Shown: positions 5,017 to 5,758 of the stretch, piece after piece
How the letters are laid out: the number at the start of each line of letters is the position of its first letter
Numbering within the stretch: position 1 is the stretch's first letter
Origin: an uncultured Clostridia bacterium
GTDB lineage: Bacteria > Bacillota > Clostridia > Oscillospirales > Acutalibacteraceae
Direction: 5' to 3'
NCBI GenBank assembly: GCA_946626015.1
Contig: CAMOTT010000129.1
Location: 1-5,758, forward strand
DNA: 5,758 bases
Notes under the pieces: model-generated
Database searches by the model: none
Told to the model about the DNA's origin: nothing
What the model saw: only the letters and a program-made list of their open reading frames with translations
Made by a program: the position numbers and the translations under genes

Positions 5017-5758
5017 ATGGTTTTTGAGGATTATAAACCAAAGAAGAAAAAATTTGGAAGCAAAACATTTTACGCTGTTATGGCGCTGGGAGTAGTGGCT
5101 TTGGGCATTGGCGCTTGGACCGCCGTTGACAAAACCCCGGAACTTGTACCGGAGGTGGAAAGCAAACAGCATTATGAAAACGATGAGGCTTTTACCTTTT
5201 GGGACGACGGTATCGATTATATACCGGATGAACAGGCAAATGTTACCGTTACAGGTGTGCCGGATAACAGACCGGAGGAAAAGGAGAGCACAGAGGAAGC
5301 TGCGGATAATTTTCCCTTTACAGGGAGTTTTGTTCTACCCCTTGATTCCGGCATTATCAAAAATTACAGCAACGGTGAATTTGTATATTCAAAAACCATG
5401 GGGGATTGGCGTGTTCATTCCGGCACGGATTTTAAAGGTAACCAGGGGGATAAAGTCGTTGCCGTGCAGGACGGTACAGTAAAAAGAGCCTATAACGATG
5501 AGCTTTGGGGCGGTGTTGTGGAGATCGAGCACGGAGGCGGTCTGACTGTTATTTATTGCGGCCTGTCAGAGGGCAGTATGAAAAATGTAGGTAATACCGT
5601 TAAAAAGGGAGAACGCATAGGCCTGCTGGGAGAGATTCCCGCTGAGCAGGCGGAGGGTTACCACCTGCACGCGGAGGCAAAAGTGAATGGAACAACGCAG
5701 GATCTGATGAAGGCGCTGAATATGAAATATGCTGCTCATATGAAGGCTGCAAGCCACT
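5017..5758 (+). CDS. spoIIQ: SpoIIQ-like membrane-anchored M23/LytM protein (3' partial)
   Basis: The reading frame stays open to the window edge, giving 247 residues. It has a short basic cytoplasmic tail (1-16), one membrane span (about 17-37), an acidic linker (about 38-98) and an M23/LytM domain (about 100-235), which would face the space between forespore and mother cell. Zinc ligands are intact: H134 and D138 in WRVHSGTD, and H218 in YHLH (215-218). VYCGL-like IYCGL, VKKGERIG and GEIPAE fit SpoIIQ of Clostridia, which partners SpoIIIAH in the forespore-mother cell channel during engulfment. B. subtilis SpoIIQ has lost a ligand; clostridial ones often keep them. The domain is nearly complete, so little seems missing. 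ATG 5017 is chosen because AAGGTG (5005-5010) lies six bases upstream; ATG 5011 and GTG 5008 are in-frame alternatives. A generic M23 endopeptidase remains possible, but the sigma-F-like promoter argues for SpoIIQ. Confidence 0.75.
   Translation, partial: MVFEDYKPKKKKFGSKTFYAVMALGVVALGIGAWTAVDKTPELVPEVESKQHYENDEAFTFWDDGIDYIPDEQANVTVTGVPDNRPEEKESTEEAADNFPFTGSFVLPLDSGIIKNYSNGEFVYSKTMGDWRVHSGTDFKGNQGDKVVAVQDGTVKRAYNDELWGGVVEIEHGGGLTVIYCGLSEGSMKNVGNTVKKGERIGLLGEIPAEQAEGYHLHAEAKVNGTTQDLMKALNMKYAAHMKAASH

Noticed and set aside
5108..5482. 124-codon + strand frame inside the SpoIIQ-like gene
   Set aside because: The other frame carries HxxxD and HxH M23 motifs and a membrane span; this one is basic, low-complexity and has no family features.

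Overview
The window reads as chromosomal DNA from a low-to-mid GC, Gram-positive, endospore-forming Clostridia member, probably of the Ruminococcaceae/Oscillospiraceae kind. The reasons are a LexA operator of the Bacillus/Clostridium type, strong AG-rich ribosome binding sites, a SpoIIQ-like sporulation protein behind a sigma-F-type promoter, and a TGAAAT-linked hairpin cluster of a sort I associate with gut Clostridia. The genus is inference.

Layout, all genes on the + strand. Bases 1-337 carry no gene: 15-201 is a dense cluster of small hairpins and repeated words, and 280-308 is a good housekeeping promoter. It drives a GH16-family beta-glucanase-like protein (338-1279) with an unusual hydrophobic N-terminus. 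No terminator is visible after it. Next comes lexA (1388-1978), with a near-consensus LexA box at 1304-1317, a weaker second box at 1325-1338, and an extended -10 promoter.

Downstream of lexA lie a secreted protein related to neutral/alkaline ceramidases (2001-3644) and an uncharacterised nucleotidyltransferase of the NTP_transf_5 type (3661-4866). The gaps are 22 and 16 bases, and a strong intrinsic terminator follows at 4883-4927. These three genes look like one operon, so the last two are probably under at least partial SOS control. The last transcription unit starts with a sigma-F-like promoter (4934-4963) and encodes a membrane-anchored M23/LytM-domain protein resembling SpoIIQ, cut off by the window end.

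Points most worth a second look: an 11-bp perfect inverted repeat linking the lexA -10 region to its start codon, which could silence translation of read-through mRNA from the GH16 gene; the pairing of LexA with a ceramidase-like exoprotein and a nucleotidyltransferase; and a ceramidase-like protein that keeps the presumed zinc ligands but seems to lack the usual catalytic serine motif. I saw no RNA genes, CRISPR array, insertion sequence or prophage gene.
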